Source of the DNA: Apus apus
Lineage: Eukaryota > Chordata > Aves > Apodiformes > Apodidae
Assembly (NCBI RefSeq): GCF_020740795.1
Contig: NC_067283.1
Location: 116,069,206 to 116,133,205, forward strand
Reading direction: 5' to 3'
DNA length: 64,000 bases
Shown here: positions 1 to 13,332 of the stretch, one piece after another
How the letters are laid out: the number at the start of each line of letters is the position of its first letter
Position numbering within the stretch: the stretch's first letter is position 1
Made by a program: the position numbers and the translations under genes
Notes under the pieces: model-generated
The model's database searches: none
What the model saw: the letters and a program-made list of their open reading frames with translations, nothing else
Told to the model about the DNA's origin: nothing

Positions 1-3000
1 GCTCGTGATAGGAAGTTAGAAACCTTACCCATCTAGAAATGTGTACAGCCCTAAGGCTAGGGAATTAAAATAAACTGTAGGCTTTACGTCACGTAGGAGA
101 GAAATACTTTTCTTTTTAACTCATAGAGAATAAAGGGTTTACATGATTTCCCAGGACTTAGTAAATCAGCTAGAAATTTGTCAAGTTTCAAGACCAGTTT
201 GTCACTTACACTTTCAGAATAGGCAAGATCACATCAGACCTTTTTCTTCTGCTGACAGTGAAGCCTGCAGAAAGTTCAGATATCTGGTACAGTGTTTCTA
301 TATGTCACACTGACCCCAGTGGACAAACTACGACCTTAAAGCCCTAAATTGGCTTGACTGACATAGACTTTGATGAGTGATTCCCCAGCCCTCATTTATT
401 CCCATGTTCACTTCCACCTTAGGTGAGGTTTTGAATTCGATGCTTCTGAATGTGAGTGGTTGCTGCACCCGAGAGCAAATAGCCATGTATTTCAACATGG
501 CTATATATATATATCTGAAAATATTTAATATTTCAAAGTTGAAATATTAAATAAATTGGGATTAAAAAAAAAGCAAAACTGAATCTTTCAACAGAGCACT
601 TGAATTATTGACTTTATTGATTCTTGAACATGCTTTCAGAGAGAAACTGAATTACAATTAAAATGTTTTTGAAAAGTGGTAGATGGAATTTAAAGGCCTT
701 TTAAATTATCTTCATGACATTGAAATTAACTCAGCAAGTTGTTTCTTTCTAGTCTCCATTTGCATTGCTTAAAAAGCCTTCCATTCTGGCATGTTTACAC
801 CTTGATTTATAAACATGCTGAAAAGCAAAAATGAATAAACTTTTTACAAACCTCAGCACAAACAGGCAAGGAGTTACTTAGCCCAGAGCTAACACGGACC
901 CATTTTCATGTGCTCCCAATGTACTTTTCGCCAGTTGACAAAGTGAACAATCCAGAAAAATTACACTGCACAGGGAGATAATGAGAGGTTGCAAATAGAT
1001 CACAATACTTTCCTAATGACAAAATTTGGCTAAAGTCCTGTTACATGGCGCTTGTTGCCATCATTTCTCAGAAGAGGACGAGAATGTTCTCCACGAAGAT
1101 GCCACATATTTGCTCACATCAAGACTACATCTGGATAGGACTCATTTCACTTCTTTAAGATAATTATGACTTCTAAGCATACAAGCTTTAGGTTTGATTG
1201 GTTTTGCACAAGAAATACCCCAACAGACAACAGGTAACTGGGCAAGTTACAGCAGTGTCAGGGCTCTGAGGACACTAATAAGCATTAATGGCCTTGATCA
1301 GCCTCACCTGTGGTCTCCACCATCACCTGTGGACTCAGCAGCTCTATTTAAGCTCAACCCTGGCAGTATCCTCCCTGAGCTGTGCTGAGGGAGTTTTGGT
1401 TTTTAGCTGGTGGACAACTATGCCTCCTTGGGGGACAGAGCCCTCTGGTTGAGACCTTAACCCCTACCCTATGCTGACTTCCTGGCTTGATATGGGCTGT
1501 CTCTTGTCAGTGTGTGCTTTCCTGGTGATTGTGGGACCTGATGGGGGCTGGGGATGACTTCCACCTTATGATCTGAAACTTGCTTGGGCCATCTCTGTGT
1601 TGGTCCTGTTTGCCTTGCTCAAGTGCTGTGGAATGGGCTGTAGGGTCCCTGTGGCTTCCATTTCAACCTCCCTGAGAGAGCAGCCCAGTTCTTTCTGCTC
1701 CCTGGCAAGCAGAATCCTTTCCAGCTCCTGTGGAGATTTACCTTACCTATAAGGACTGTAATTCCTCTGTTCCCCAAAGCATGGAGCAGAGAGGTGAAGA
1801 AAAGCATAGTGTGAAGTGAGAAGGTGTGTGCTGAGGAAAGGCAGAGAGCAGAAGTTAAGATTCTTTTAACACCAACTTGAGGACTGAAGCTTCAGTTACC
1901 TCAGCATTACCTTTCTGCTTGCCAAGTCCTACCCATGTGAGATCTGTGTGGGACAGCAGACAGAAACTGAAATTGCCACAAGCACACTGTCTGGAGGAGC
2001 AGCTCAGGGAAAGTATAGCATCCTTTTTCCTTTGTCTATCTAATCTCAACTCTGCAGAAATCCTTTGGGTTTGGAGATGTCAAGCATTATGCCATGAACT
2101 GTATGTAATATGGAAATCACTATTTGCTGTGCATAGATTATTTAAATTATTTGGCAACTGCTATGAATTGTGATTTGTCTGATAAAATAAGGATCCATTT
2201 ACAAACAACTCCAGAAAGGTCAAAAATCATAAAAGATGTTATTTGCAAAGGACAGCATGCCAGTTGGATGATTGTACTGCTTTGCCAAGTACTCCGGTGT
2301 CTTCAGGTGATGAGTGCTGTCAGACATTAGTTACTCTCACTGTTAACAGGCCCTCTGAATTCAGATATTGTATTTATATTTTATAAGAGTAGGAAAAGTC
2401 CTGATATTAGTAAATATGCTCCCCCTCTTCAGTCAATATATTTTCATGCCAGGATTGCTTATTTGGCAAAGCCTGTTTTTCATACTTAGCTGTGGTAGCA
2501 TTTGTGTGTCTTAAAAGCTTGTGATTGTATCATACAGTGTTAGGAACAAACCAAGCAGTGACTTATAGCAAGAACACATTCTTTCTGTTCTTTTGAACAG
2601 GTGTTGTGCTTAGCTAAATAGTCTGAAGTGCAGTCACATTTTATCTAATTCTTATGTTTGAGATGGGGGATGCAAACTGTGTGGCTGTGGGTTGAATCAC
2701 TTGGCAGCTAACAGTCTTTGCCAAAAGAGGTATTATGACACAGCAGATGTAAAATTTGAGACATGTTTGATCATCTGTTTTATCCAGGAGAAACATTTCA
2801 AAGAGAGACAGAATTCTGGGAGAAAAAGAGGAGTATTACAGAGTATTTAGGACCACCAAATTATTAGCCTATACTCTTATTGGTAATTTCTTTGATAATA
2901 CAGTGTATTTTTATGTAGGGAAAAGGTGGGTATTTTGCTGAATAGTTATAGAATGAGATCATGAGGTAAAATAATATGCAGTTACTTTTAAAGGTAAGCA

Positions 3001-5189
3001 CAATTGTTTCTAGGACAAGCTGAAGAATATTATCTCTCTGATCTCTGTGCTGGTTACTTAATTTTGTTTTCTTGACACGTAACCATTATAACAAGGATCT
3101 TGTCCCTGAAGTGTTAAGAAAGGGCTAGTCCTGCATATTTTTACAGACTGTATCAATCCTTTTGAGACCTATTGTGTCCAGGAAAATATAGTCAGCAGAC
3201 CTATTAGGAGGATTAAGACCTGTCAGCCCCCAACCATGCAAGAGGGGTTAGTTAGAAACTGGAAGTAGTATCTCTTGTTTCATGAATTACTACTTTCAGA
3301 AGTCCCAATGCACTTCTGGGACACAGGAGGCAGCATTTGAGGGTTTCTCCATACCAGGCCTATAGCACTTCTTAGGGTCAGGTCATTCATGCTGTGAAAA
3401 AGACTGTACTAGTTATCTGGGGGACTAGGGTCCTCTATTTCCTCTGGTCATCTGAAGTAGGAGATGTTTTAGCTTAACTGTAACACTATGTAGTAGATGT
3501 TCTGTCTTTTAAGGATTTACATTAATCCGAGTACAAATCTGCTGGTCAGGTAAAGCTCCTACAGTTTTCTATATTGGGTGAGGGAAGTAAAACAAACCAG
3601 TAAGTTAAAAGTACGGGACTGGAATCCCATACAAATATTAATACCTATTAAATAATTATTCTCATAACTAAAACCAGCATAATCCACAACAGACCACGGT
3701 CACCCCAGTGACCAGCATCACTGCGTGCAGCATTGATGTGCTCTGGTGTCCCCTAGAGCCCATGAGACTGAGCTGGGGATGAGGTGTCTGAGTATGTATG
3801 AGCAGAACTGAGCACATAGGGATAGGATGCAAAAAGCTGCTGTACTGGAGGGGTGGCCATCAGCAGAAACACCAAATTAGATTAGAGGTAGGCCTCTCCT
3901 TTCATTTGTGAACCACAGACCCAGATGCACTCCTGAAATTATACCTCCCTGTCCTGACACAGGACTGACGAGTGATTTCTCATTTGACATCCCAGCACTT
4001 ACTGTTGTTGCCCAAATCATGGGAATTCCAGGTGCAGAACCTTCCCATGAATTGACTTGAAACCACACACACACCAGAAGAACAGCCTGACTATTTACTG
4101 CTACGTGTCTGTGAGAAGGATAACATTGTGTTGGAGGCATTCTTTGTTGTATAATAATATAATATTCCTTGTATAGAAGGAGTGGTGATGCTTTACTGTG
4201 TGTAAGGCACTTAACACACAAGGGTCTGAAATTCAAAGAGAAATACTTCCATTTTCCTTTTTAGCAGGTATTCAGTGAGGCCCAGACCAAAATCCACAGG
4301 GAGGTCCCTCACAGCTAGTTTGGCGAATGATCCTCCTTCCCCTCTAACTGCTTAGAAGGTCCAAGCCAGGGAGGGTAATTCTGAAAGCTGAGGCTGACAG
4401 ACCGCCTCCAGCAGCTGGGCCACCAGCCCAGGAGGTCAACCTGTGAACATTCAGAGTGGAAGATTGATCTGAGCCCATACCTCCAACAAACATGGGTGAT
4501 ATCTGGAGCTGTAGCTCCCAAGGGAAGAGTGGTGCACATCCAGTGGCAAATCAAGGCCAGACTTTCCTCTGGAAGATGCAGCATAAATGCCATTTCCTGC
4601 AACTGGGCATTTATGCCCATGAGGCAGCTCCTCATGCAGTGCATTGGTGTTTTTTGGGTGGTGTGTTTGAATACCAACTCTGTCCATGCAGGATGAGGGA
4701 GCAGGTGCTGGTGCCTAATTTAGCTCTGTGGGTCCTGCTGGGAGTCATGGAGAAGCACAATGTGCTGTGAATGGGGCAGCCTTTAGCAGGCCTAACCCTT
4801 CAAGACATGAAACAAGCTACTGGTTTAGCTAATATTGGTGGATATGACTCATTTTCACTGCTTGCTTGCTACCCCTGGGCAGCCTTGCAGAGATTTTCAT
4901 GTTTGGTCTGTTTTTTTCTTCTCCCCATGTCTCCTGTGGATGTCCTCAGTATAGAATGTCCAGGCAGCTCAAACCATGAAACATGACTCCTTTAAAAAAT
5001 AATATGCTGTAATCTTTAGCATAATACATGAATGTAAGAACAGATGAATGTGGTTTATGCAGGAATTATTGTATCAGGCAGAGAAAGTTGTTTGTTTTCT
5101 TTGCTGTGGGGGTGGTTGAACAGTGGGACAGAGAAGCTGTAAAGTTTCCATCCTCAGAGATAGCAAACCCTGCTAGGCATGGTCCAAGG
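1..5189. other. Non-coding AT-rich DNA, upstream flank of RGS20
   Basis: No exon that I can recognise. Open frames of about 120 codons on the minus strand (3,877-4,236 and 4,315-4,677) have no recognisable domain, and the second overlaps another open frame. I looked for exons of ATP6V1H, the gene expected upstream of RGS20 in other vertebrates, and saw none. The stretch may be intergenic or an intron of a longer RGS20 isoform. The only structured element is the hairpin near 481-553. Confidence 0.6.
481..553. repeat. Two adjacent perfect inverted repeats
   Basis: A 7-bp palindromic pair (agccatg at 481-487, catggct at 496-502) is followed by a (TA)n run. Then come perfect 15-bp inverted arms at 522-536 and 539-553 separated by only two bases. 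The arms are AT-rich, so cruciform or hairpin formation is possible. No transposase or target-site duplication is evident, so I class it only as an inverted repeat. Confidence 0.85.
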
Positions 5190-5262
5190 AAGCCTGAGAT
5201 CAGAAGGTTGGACTAGACGGTCTGCAGAGGCCCCTTCCAACCTCAACTGTTCTGTGAAGCAA
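5190..5262 (+). mobile_element. CR1 LINE 3' fragment
   Basis: The stretch around 5,202-5,256 has the CR1 tail pattern (ttggactagacggtctgcag, then ccccttccaacctcaactgt) and ends in a degraded ATTCTGTG-like repeat. It is a short 5'-truncated copy in plus orientation. The left boundary is approximate. Confidence 0.75.
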
Positions 5263-6591
5263 AGAGCTTTTACAGTGTCTTTCAGTAATGACATGGCATA
5301 ATAATATTTTTTTAAGTCATAAAAGATTTTTTTTTTAATCTAGAAACACTGTTCTGAGAGTAGCTAGCTGTGTTCCTCAGCGTTGTCTGTGAGCCAAAAA
5401 TAGTTGTGCGGAGAGCAATCAGAGGGCATTCTTCTGTAAAAGTTGTCAGAATAATAATGTACTACACAATAATGGATGAACTACTTGCATATTAATGGTA
5501 TGCAAATTTTCTAGTCCTTAGAGGTAATTGGTACTAATTTGCAATCATGTGTTTTTCCAATTTAGTGATTTACATATTTTACCTCTGAAATAGCCCTAAA
5601 ACTTCATTTTCAGTTGTGCATCTTTGAAATGGAAAAATACAGAATCCTGGGCTGATTAGGATATTGCCGTCAAAAAGAATTGAATAGATACAAAAGCCAA
5701 AAGATACTCTTTATTGTACAGTAGTTTTGAAAATTTTTCAGCAGCACAATCCTAGACTGGCCTGAATCACAGAGACACTTCTCATTTACTGTAAGTTTAC
5801 TTTATTAAGAGGAATAAAATGTCTTGCTGGTGAAGAAATAACCCATTCATCCTAAATCTAAATCAACTAATTTAAGATGTGGGTAACTTCGGATCTGCAA
5901 ATATATTAATTTAAGGTATCCATCCACCAGAAAGAAGATAATAGGGGAAAATTAAAACAGACTCCCTGAAAGACCACGGAGGCCTTCTTAAAAAGGCAGC
6001 TAGTTTGCATATCTGTGGGTGAGAAGGAATTGACCTGTACTCCATGAAATGTCTCTCACACCCAGACTGATGGAAGGAAATTATTTCTGGTAAAATACAA
6101 AACTAAAATGAAGTCCCTTTGTGCAACACCAGCCACAGAGTGATAATACAGTTAGTGTTGCTCTGATCTGTGGTTTCTCTTTGAGCTCATCATGTGGTAG
6201 AGACCACCTGAGCACAGTGTTCCCATCACACCCTGTTTTATTTCCAATACACCACATGTCTAAGTGAAAGAGGAACTGTGGTGTGGTTAATTTTCAGCTC
6301 AGATGTCCAAGTGTCAGAGTGTTGTGGATGGAGTGATGCACTTCACTCATAAGAGAGAAGTAGCAATGTGTTTATTGATATAAAACATTGATTTAACAAA
6401 GTTAATTTGATAGTAAATGCAACAGTGGTTTCACAAGATTCTATGGCAAGGTGCACTTGATTCCTTACTGCAGAGAGGACAGGTCAGCCAAAACTGTCAG
6501 TGGGACCCTCCCATTGAGTTACAAGGTTCAGAGTAGACCCACTTTCTTTCTAAAATCCTTCTCAGAGAGGAGTCTAAGTGTAGCTGGATCC

Positions 6592-6682
6592 AATTCCTAA
6601 GTACCAGAATAAGTCATGCCCGGGTTGCAGATATCAGCCAGTCTGCTCTAATTACAAAATCCTTCCAGTGACCAGAAGGATG
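6592..6682 (+). repeat. Local direct duplication, copy 1
   Basis: About 90 bp that recurs at 6,831-6,922 with an offset of 239 bp. Shared blocks include aataagtcatgccc, gtctgctctaatta and aaatccttccagtgacca. Identity is high but imperfect, suggesting an old local duplication. I do not recognise a repeat family. Confidence 0.8.
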
Positions 6683-6830
6683 TTATCTGTCTCCCCAAAT
6701 CCACCTTGAGCAGGATGTAGCTGTCATGACCAGCCACATCCATTATAGCCTCCACTGTGGTTATCTCTTGAGCAGGGTTGCAGGAGATAAAGGTCAGGTT
6801 AGTGGGGTGGGGAGCACACCATCACAGGGG

Positions 6831-6922
6831 AATTCCAAAGTGCCTGAATAAGTCATGCCCAGGTTAGAAGTATCAGCCTGTCTGCTCTAATTAGCAAATC
6901 CTTCCAGTGACCAGGAGAATGA
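6831..6922 (+). repeat. Local direct duplication, copy 2
   Basis: Second copy of the unit at 6,592-6,682. It begins aattccaaag (copy 1: aattcctaag) and carries the same aataagtcatgccc, gtctgctctaatta and ccttccagtgacca blocks. The sequence between the copies is unrelated. Confidence 0.8.
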
Positions 6923-7318
6923 TGTGGGGTGCAGTATCATCAAAGGCATGTTCAGGGTGGGAGCTTGAAAGTGTCGTCTGATCTTTGCTGCTAGTGTCAA
7001 CCATCTCCATGCCCTTCCTGGCACAAATTTACATTGCCTGCTTTTTGAAACCTCACTGTCACAGATGCCATAGTTTTAACAGCCTGCTCCAGTGCTTCAC
7101 CATCTTACCATTAAAACCCCATGTTTAACCTAAATATCCCTATCTGCAGTTTAAATCCAATATTCCTTGTTGTATATATAGTATGAAGAGCAATTTACTC
7201 CTTCCCCTTTTCTTTTTGTATATATGCTACTTGATACGCATTTCCCAAGAGTGATGCAAAGACACAGAAGGGGTGAATCATATACATGCATTTTCACAGC
7301 AATTTCTTTCCACACACA

Positions 7319-7355
7319 CAAAAAAAAAGACAAAAAAAAAGACAAAAAAAAAGAC
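7319..7355 (+). repeat. 12-bp tandem repeat (acaaaaaaaaag)3
   Basis: Three consecutive copies of an A-rich 12-mer follow a short CA run. A simple-sequence array, likely variable in length between individuals. Confidence 0.85.
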
Positions 7356-10300
7356 TCTAGGGGAAAAGAAATGTTTCTTTCAAGCCATTAAAGATTAATC
7401 AGTCCTACACTCTTCTGGCCCCTTCTGTGCAATGACAAGACAGCTTCTCACTCAATTTTTTTTTCTTTTCTTTTTTTTTCATGTATTTTTTTTTTGCATA
7501 TCTTTATAACCCAGTCAAAAGAAAGATGCAAAAAGAGAATATCCTACCACAAATATCTTAATTTCAAACTGCTCCAGGCTGCTAGGTGACGGCTAGATGC
7601 ATTTTCCTGAGAGCAGGTTAAAGTCAAAGCCCCACCAAGCCAGGAAATGCAAGGGGAGACTATCACTCTTCTCCCATAAGCCCCACAGGGAATGAAAGCA
7701 CTTTGTTTATGTACAATATAAGTGACTACATTTCACCACAGGTATTAAAACTTAACTCTGAGGTAGGCAGAAAGTTATTTTTCCATCAGCCACATCCAAA
7801 AGGTGTGCTGAAGGAAACAACACTTGGGAAACAACAAAGATCTGTGAGCAGGTGAGCTGGTAAAGTCCCACTTGCAGTGGGTCTGTGCCTGCTTACTGAT
7901 TGACTTTGATGTCTGAGAATGCTTGGTCTTTCCCACAGCCTGCTCCTGTGCTAGGAGCTGATTCCAATGAAGCTTTCAGGAACTTAGACGTTGAGATCTT
8001 TAACCTAATAGACCTTCAGCCTACCACCAGATGTGGTCGGAAACAGCTCAGGAGGCTAATTATCCTCAATATTATACTTTTAGTGTTGTTCTCAAAATAC
8101 GACTAATCTAAAATACTGTTTTGACTGTTAAAGGTAAGAACAGAAAGCAATAAACCAGAAGCTGCCTGGTTTGGCATGGAATAGTTGGCTAGTTCTCCAA
8201 TCAGAAAACTGATAAAGTGAGTCACACCTGAGTCACAACCTTAAATGCCAGGGGCATTTCTTCAAACTGTCATTTCTTTATGTTCACTGAAACTTTTGAT
8301 TCTGGAAGATGGTTGCTATTTTTATCAGATACTAGCCTTCCACACTGCACTGTGTTTATTCTGTTCATACACGCCCTGTGCAGATAAATTCATGTGCTTC
8401 ATTTAAGTGCATCTGCTTGAATGAGTTACCTGACCAACAGCAGCATGCTCAGACTATCAAACTGTTTCAAACTCATTAAAAAAATCTGTGCTCTCTCAAG
8501 TATCATACTGGGTTCTAAGCAGGCAAACTTTAAACAGAAAGAAAAACCAAACTCCTCTGAATTCTTATCAGGCTTTTCTAAATTATCAGGAGAAATAAGT
8601 TAAAGGTGTTACAGATCAGAGAAGAAAGTATAGGCTATTGCAGACAGGATACTTTCAGTCCCACTTTGCCTTTTCTATGTTCAGTAAGGAGATTTGAAAG
8701 GAGGTTGGAGGGATATTTCATCCACCCAGGAGAAAGACATGATCTTTCAAAACAGTAGTGTAACAGAGAGAAACCACCACTAGTTGATATCTGTTGAGTT
8801 GTTTGAACAACAGTGCATAAAGATGGGATATAAAAATAGGTTTGTCCAAATTTCTACCCATTGGACTGCTGTTTTTCCTCTCCCAGGACACTTCTAGAAT
8901 CCACAGTGAAGTGCAGTGTATTTCCAATTGCAGGGAAACATGACAGAGAGCAGAGTGGCCAGAGGAAAAGGTCCAGCTTGCAGAAAAGAGTGTTAGTCTC
9001 TCTGAGCATCAGACAGGAGAAATGTGGTTTCACAGGAACATATCAAGTGCCTTCCCCAAAAGCTTGGTAGCTCTGAGCTTTTTTTATTGTTTTCTTGTTG
9101 ATTTGGTTTGGTTTTTTTCTTGAGGTCCTCTGTGTCTATAACCTGTAATTTGGTATCTGTGGTCTCAAGGGAGACCTGGGAACTGACACTATTTTTAAGT
9201 CTCTTCCTAAGCCTAAAGTAAGCGTGACATTTAGCCAGTAATTTCTGCTGTCTGCAGTCACCATCTCTCTAATCCAGCCTTGCACTCCTATACGGGTAAG
9301 ACTATAAGGCAAGTTGGAAAGAAAGATTAAGAGATTCTGCAAGGAAGCTCCAGGCCTTTCCACTCCCTTCCACAGGGGTATCTACGTAACAGGGATAACC
9401 TGACCTTTCAAAATCAGTACTTGTTCAGTACCATTGATAACTTAGTACACTGGGGTAGATATCACATGAAGTTTTCCCATTTCCAAAATATGTTTGTTCA
9501 CACCTTCTCCTCACCATCATTCTTATCAGATCAACTCCTCTTCCTCCCATCATCATTCAAATGTCTTTTTAAGATGCTGGAGAAATACTCCTGGTTACCA
9601 CCTCAAACTAGATGGCAATGAGACAAATACAGAGTTTGCTATCAGCCTAGAACGTTCTTGTTTCTGATACTATCTTTTTTAGCCTTGTGCTCTTTCGCAG
9701 TCTCTTGTTGCCTGCTCTTTATTCTTTTGTTCTTTTTCAAATGAATTAGTGTATTTTAGCTCTGATGTCTTCTTATGTTCTCCACCATATCCTACAAGTG
9801 AGTTATATTTTCTCCCATCAGCCTTTTAACATGGCTGCTGCTCACCTTCCCCCAAGGCACGCTCCGTGTTTCCCTAGATTCTCTAAGGTCCAAAATCTGA
9901 TGAAGACTCAATGGCAGAAGTCACCATGGCTTCCTCAGGAATCTTGTCAAGCTGGAGTATTATTGTGCAGCCATGTTGTGCAACCTGGGTTTCAGACTCA
10001 CTTTGATCTACTCTGAAAACTCAAGCTGTTCAGGAACATTGGTTCCAAATTGCCCCATTAATCTTCCTTTCTGAATCAGCCCTGGTATGTAACTACAAAC
10101 TACTTTCTCGACCTAAAAACTGTATTTTTTTTTTCTTCTTTAATTTAACTGTATTTATTATTTAACAAGAGCTGGTATGGCAAGGATCCAGTGTAATAAT
10201 TAAGTTATGTGGAATAGGTACCTCTTAGATGCCATTGAAAATTTAAGATTATTTTTTTTTCCTTTGCTAATCACGAGAAGAAGAAAATATTTTTTTCTCC

Positions 10301-10678
10301 TGTTTTAGTTGATATAATTTCCACTATGAGCAGAGAAGAGGACCTTTAATAGCACAAGGAGGAATAGTGCTTTGGACCTAACCCTCAACTGTTGAGATTC
10401 CCCATTCAAATCGTAGGTGCACAGTGACACCTTCTGGAACCTTGTAATGAGCGTCAGTGAGCAGCTGCTTTCCATCACTTGGAAACTCACAGTTTTTCTG
10501 TGTAGAAGCTTCTTTTTCTGGTCAGCGTTTTGCCCAGACCTTTGGTACAGGTTCTATGATGTCGCTGGGACATGCACTAACAGACCATTGTTATGATGGG
10601 AGAGTGAGGGGTTTTGGGTTTTTTTTAGCAACCCAAACCTGCAATTTTTTAAGGATTGCAAGTAAATCACAGGCTTGT

Positions 10679-10770
10679 TAAAAAGAAAAAAAAAAAAAAA
10701 AAGAAAAGAAAAAAAGAACATAAAATTAGAGATGTATGTTAACGTTCTTAGTTTAAAAAAAAAAAAAAAG
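10679..10770 (+). repeat. A-rich low-complexity runs
   Basis: An interrupted A/G run at 10,679-10,718 and a second A run near 10,755-10,769. No adjacent element is recognisable as a retrotransposon whose tail this could be. Confidence 0.7.
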
Positions 10771-13101
10771 TAGTTGGGATTACATTTTTAGCTATTTATT
10801 GACATATATAAGGTGAGAGGGTCAGACAGAATATAGCGAGGCTCCAATTTGCCAAACACAGCAAATGAGATGAATGACATAGTTCCTTAATGCAGCCGTG
10901 CTTCAGCAAAGAGCTCAGTTTTTATATGTGTCACATTGCAATTTCTAATGAGACCTTCTTTGCCCAAGCCACCAGCTTCCTGGCCAGTCTGTCAATCTGC
11001 CAGAAACTCTGAGTCACCAAGGATTTTAAGCACATGAGTTGTGCCACAGAACTCAGTCCGAGGGCTCACAAACCCCGTGGTGCCTGCACGCACCAGCTGG
11101 ACTGGGGCCAGAATGGAGAGCCGAGCCAGCACTGAGCTGGCTCTGATGCTCTAAAACCCAGCGTTCGGTCCTATTACTGGAAAACATCTCCTTATTTCTG
11201 GTATTTAATTCCATCTCAAAGATATTTTTTTCTCTTTAAGCTTCCTCTTCCTTAGAAGTAACCCAGATGTGGTATGTAGGAGTGGAAGAGGGTTATGAGT
11301 GGAGACAGTGGAGGGTAATTTCCAGACTTCCCAAGACTTCAGAGCAGAGGCTGACTGATATAAATACTGAAGCTGAGAGCCTTGGCAGAACATACATCTG
11401 TGAAAGCACATCATCCTAGAAAATAACTGTATCATGCTGAAATAACTAGCAAAGTACTAAGCAGAGCCATCGGTAGCAAACAATTCTGCCTGCACTGAAA
11501 TCTAAGGCAAGTCTAACCGTTCTGATAATTTTTCAAGCATTAATCCTACCCTAATGCAATCTCAGGTTTTAGCATAAGACCTTGAGGGAACATAATCCTC
11601 CAGCAAAAGGCTTAGAGAAGCCCTGTGCTCAACAGATGTGTTACTGAATGGTTACATCTTGAGGGTATGAATGACATGGCATTGGGAGGAACTCTCCAGT
11701 GGGACTTTCAAACTTGGGCAAAGTAAATTCTACTGGCAAATTGCTATTAATACTGGTCAAAAATCAAATACTAACAGGCACTCCTGCATGTGGACAAGTT
11801 AATGCTCTGTGCCCCAATGCAGCTCTGTGGTTATTTTTACATGTTTGAAGACTCCAGTTTATTCTACCTCCCATCAACATTGAACCTGTATCTTCTATTT
11901 GAAATTAATGACTAATATAACCATTAAAAAAAGTTACTTACACCTGTAAGAAACTGATGTTGAAATAATACAAATATTTAAAAGTTCAACAAAGCTGTTT
12001 TCTATAATATCACTGACATTATGTTCACTTCAAAATATGGTTAATTAAAATGCATCTTTTAAAAATATATAAATTCTTTGCTTTTTATTGTTTATTAAAG
12101 AATAAGGTAAAGCAAATACTAGAATACTGCTGATATATATAAAGTTGAAACTCAGCTAAAGTCCCTGGAAACTCATTTTACTTCTGAAGATATCTTCTCT
12201 CCCAGAAAAGCCTACCAGCCTTTGAAGTGCTTTGTAACAAGTGCACTTTCATGTCAATGAAAGTAGTAAAAAATGGCTTATTTTGAAGAGTGGCTTCTTA
12301 CTTTCTGTTTGAATTGCTCCCTAATTCACTATGAATCAGCTCCATTCAACCATCTAGAAACTCTCTATTTAACAATTGAAGTGAGCAGGAAACACTAAAA
12401 TAGACTAGTAACCATTAGCCACCACAGAAATGTGAATGACTTCTCCCTGGGCAAGGAGGAGAAGTTCAAGCATGAGGCCCAGCAATCTGTCCTAACACCA
12501 TAAAGCTAAACAGGCCTCAAAAGAGCTAATATGTGCATTATGTGCGTTATGTCATCCCTTGAAGTGTGACTGCAAGAATACTGGTATACAATTTTATTAA
12601 AATACAGATACATGTTCTGTATTGCCTGTCTCATAACCTGTTCTTAACATTTTCAATAAGAACAATTTTTTTAAAAAAAGGAGCCATACAAGCTTTCAGT
12701 CATAATTAAATAAACTAATAACAACAATAAGAGGTGTCTTAATTTCCATGAAGGCAAAATTAGGAAAATATAGTAACTGGACAAGCCTGTAGACAGAGGC
12801 TGGAGTCTAAGAAACATGCAAAGGGACAATATTAAATAGGAAGGGCACCCTCAGATAAAGCCATTCCTTTCTGATGTAGAATAAAAGAAAACTACTCTGT
12901 GCTGGATAGACTTCCCTCCTAAAAGTTTATCAAGAAGTTACATGGACTTAATGTGAAATGTTCAGGAAAGTCTAGTAAAGAGATGATTTTTTAAATTTAT
13001 TTTTTTTCTAGTACCTTATCTACTGGTAGCTAATATCAATATTGAACTTGAGTCCTAATTCAATATGTACCTTGTATGTTCTAAATGAAGTTGCCACTAT
13101 A

Positions 13102-13332
13102 TCACAGAATCACAGAATGTTACGGGTTGGAAGGGGCCTCCAAAGATCATCAAGTCCAATCCCCCTGCCAGAGCAGGACCATAAAAACTAGGGTAGATCA
13201 CTCAGAAAGGCATCCAGACAGGTCTGGAAAGTCTCCAGAGAAGGAGACTCCACAACCTCTCTGGGGAACCTGTTCCAGTGCTCCATACTCCTCACAGTAA
13301 AGAAGTTCTTCCTCATATTGAGGTGGAATGGG
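13102..13332 (-). mobile_element. CR1 LINE, 5'-truncated, minus orientation
   Basis: The plus strand reads cacagaatcacagaatg, then ggttggaaggggcctccaaa and the CR1 3' region in reverse complement (ccagagcaggaccat, ggagactccacaacctctct, agttcttcctcatattgagg). This is the C-terminal end of CR1 ORF2 plus its 3' tail. It closely resembles the copy at 34,103-34,610 and looks relatively young. Confidence 0.93.

Larger units (their letters stand above)
5263..13101. other. Non-coding DNA between CR1 copies
   Basis: No recognisable exons, and the open frames are all under 100 codons. It contains the 6,592/6,831 local duplication, a 12-bp A-rich tandem repeat at 7,319-7,353, and A- or T-rich runs near 7,458-7,495 and 10,682-10,770. 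Either intergenic or intronic to a longer RGS20 transcript. Confidence 0.6.
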
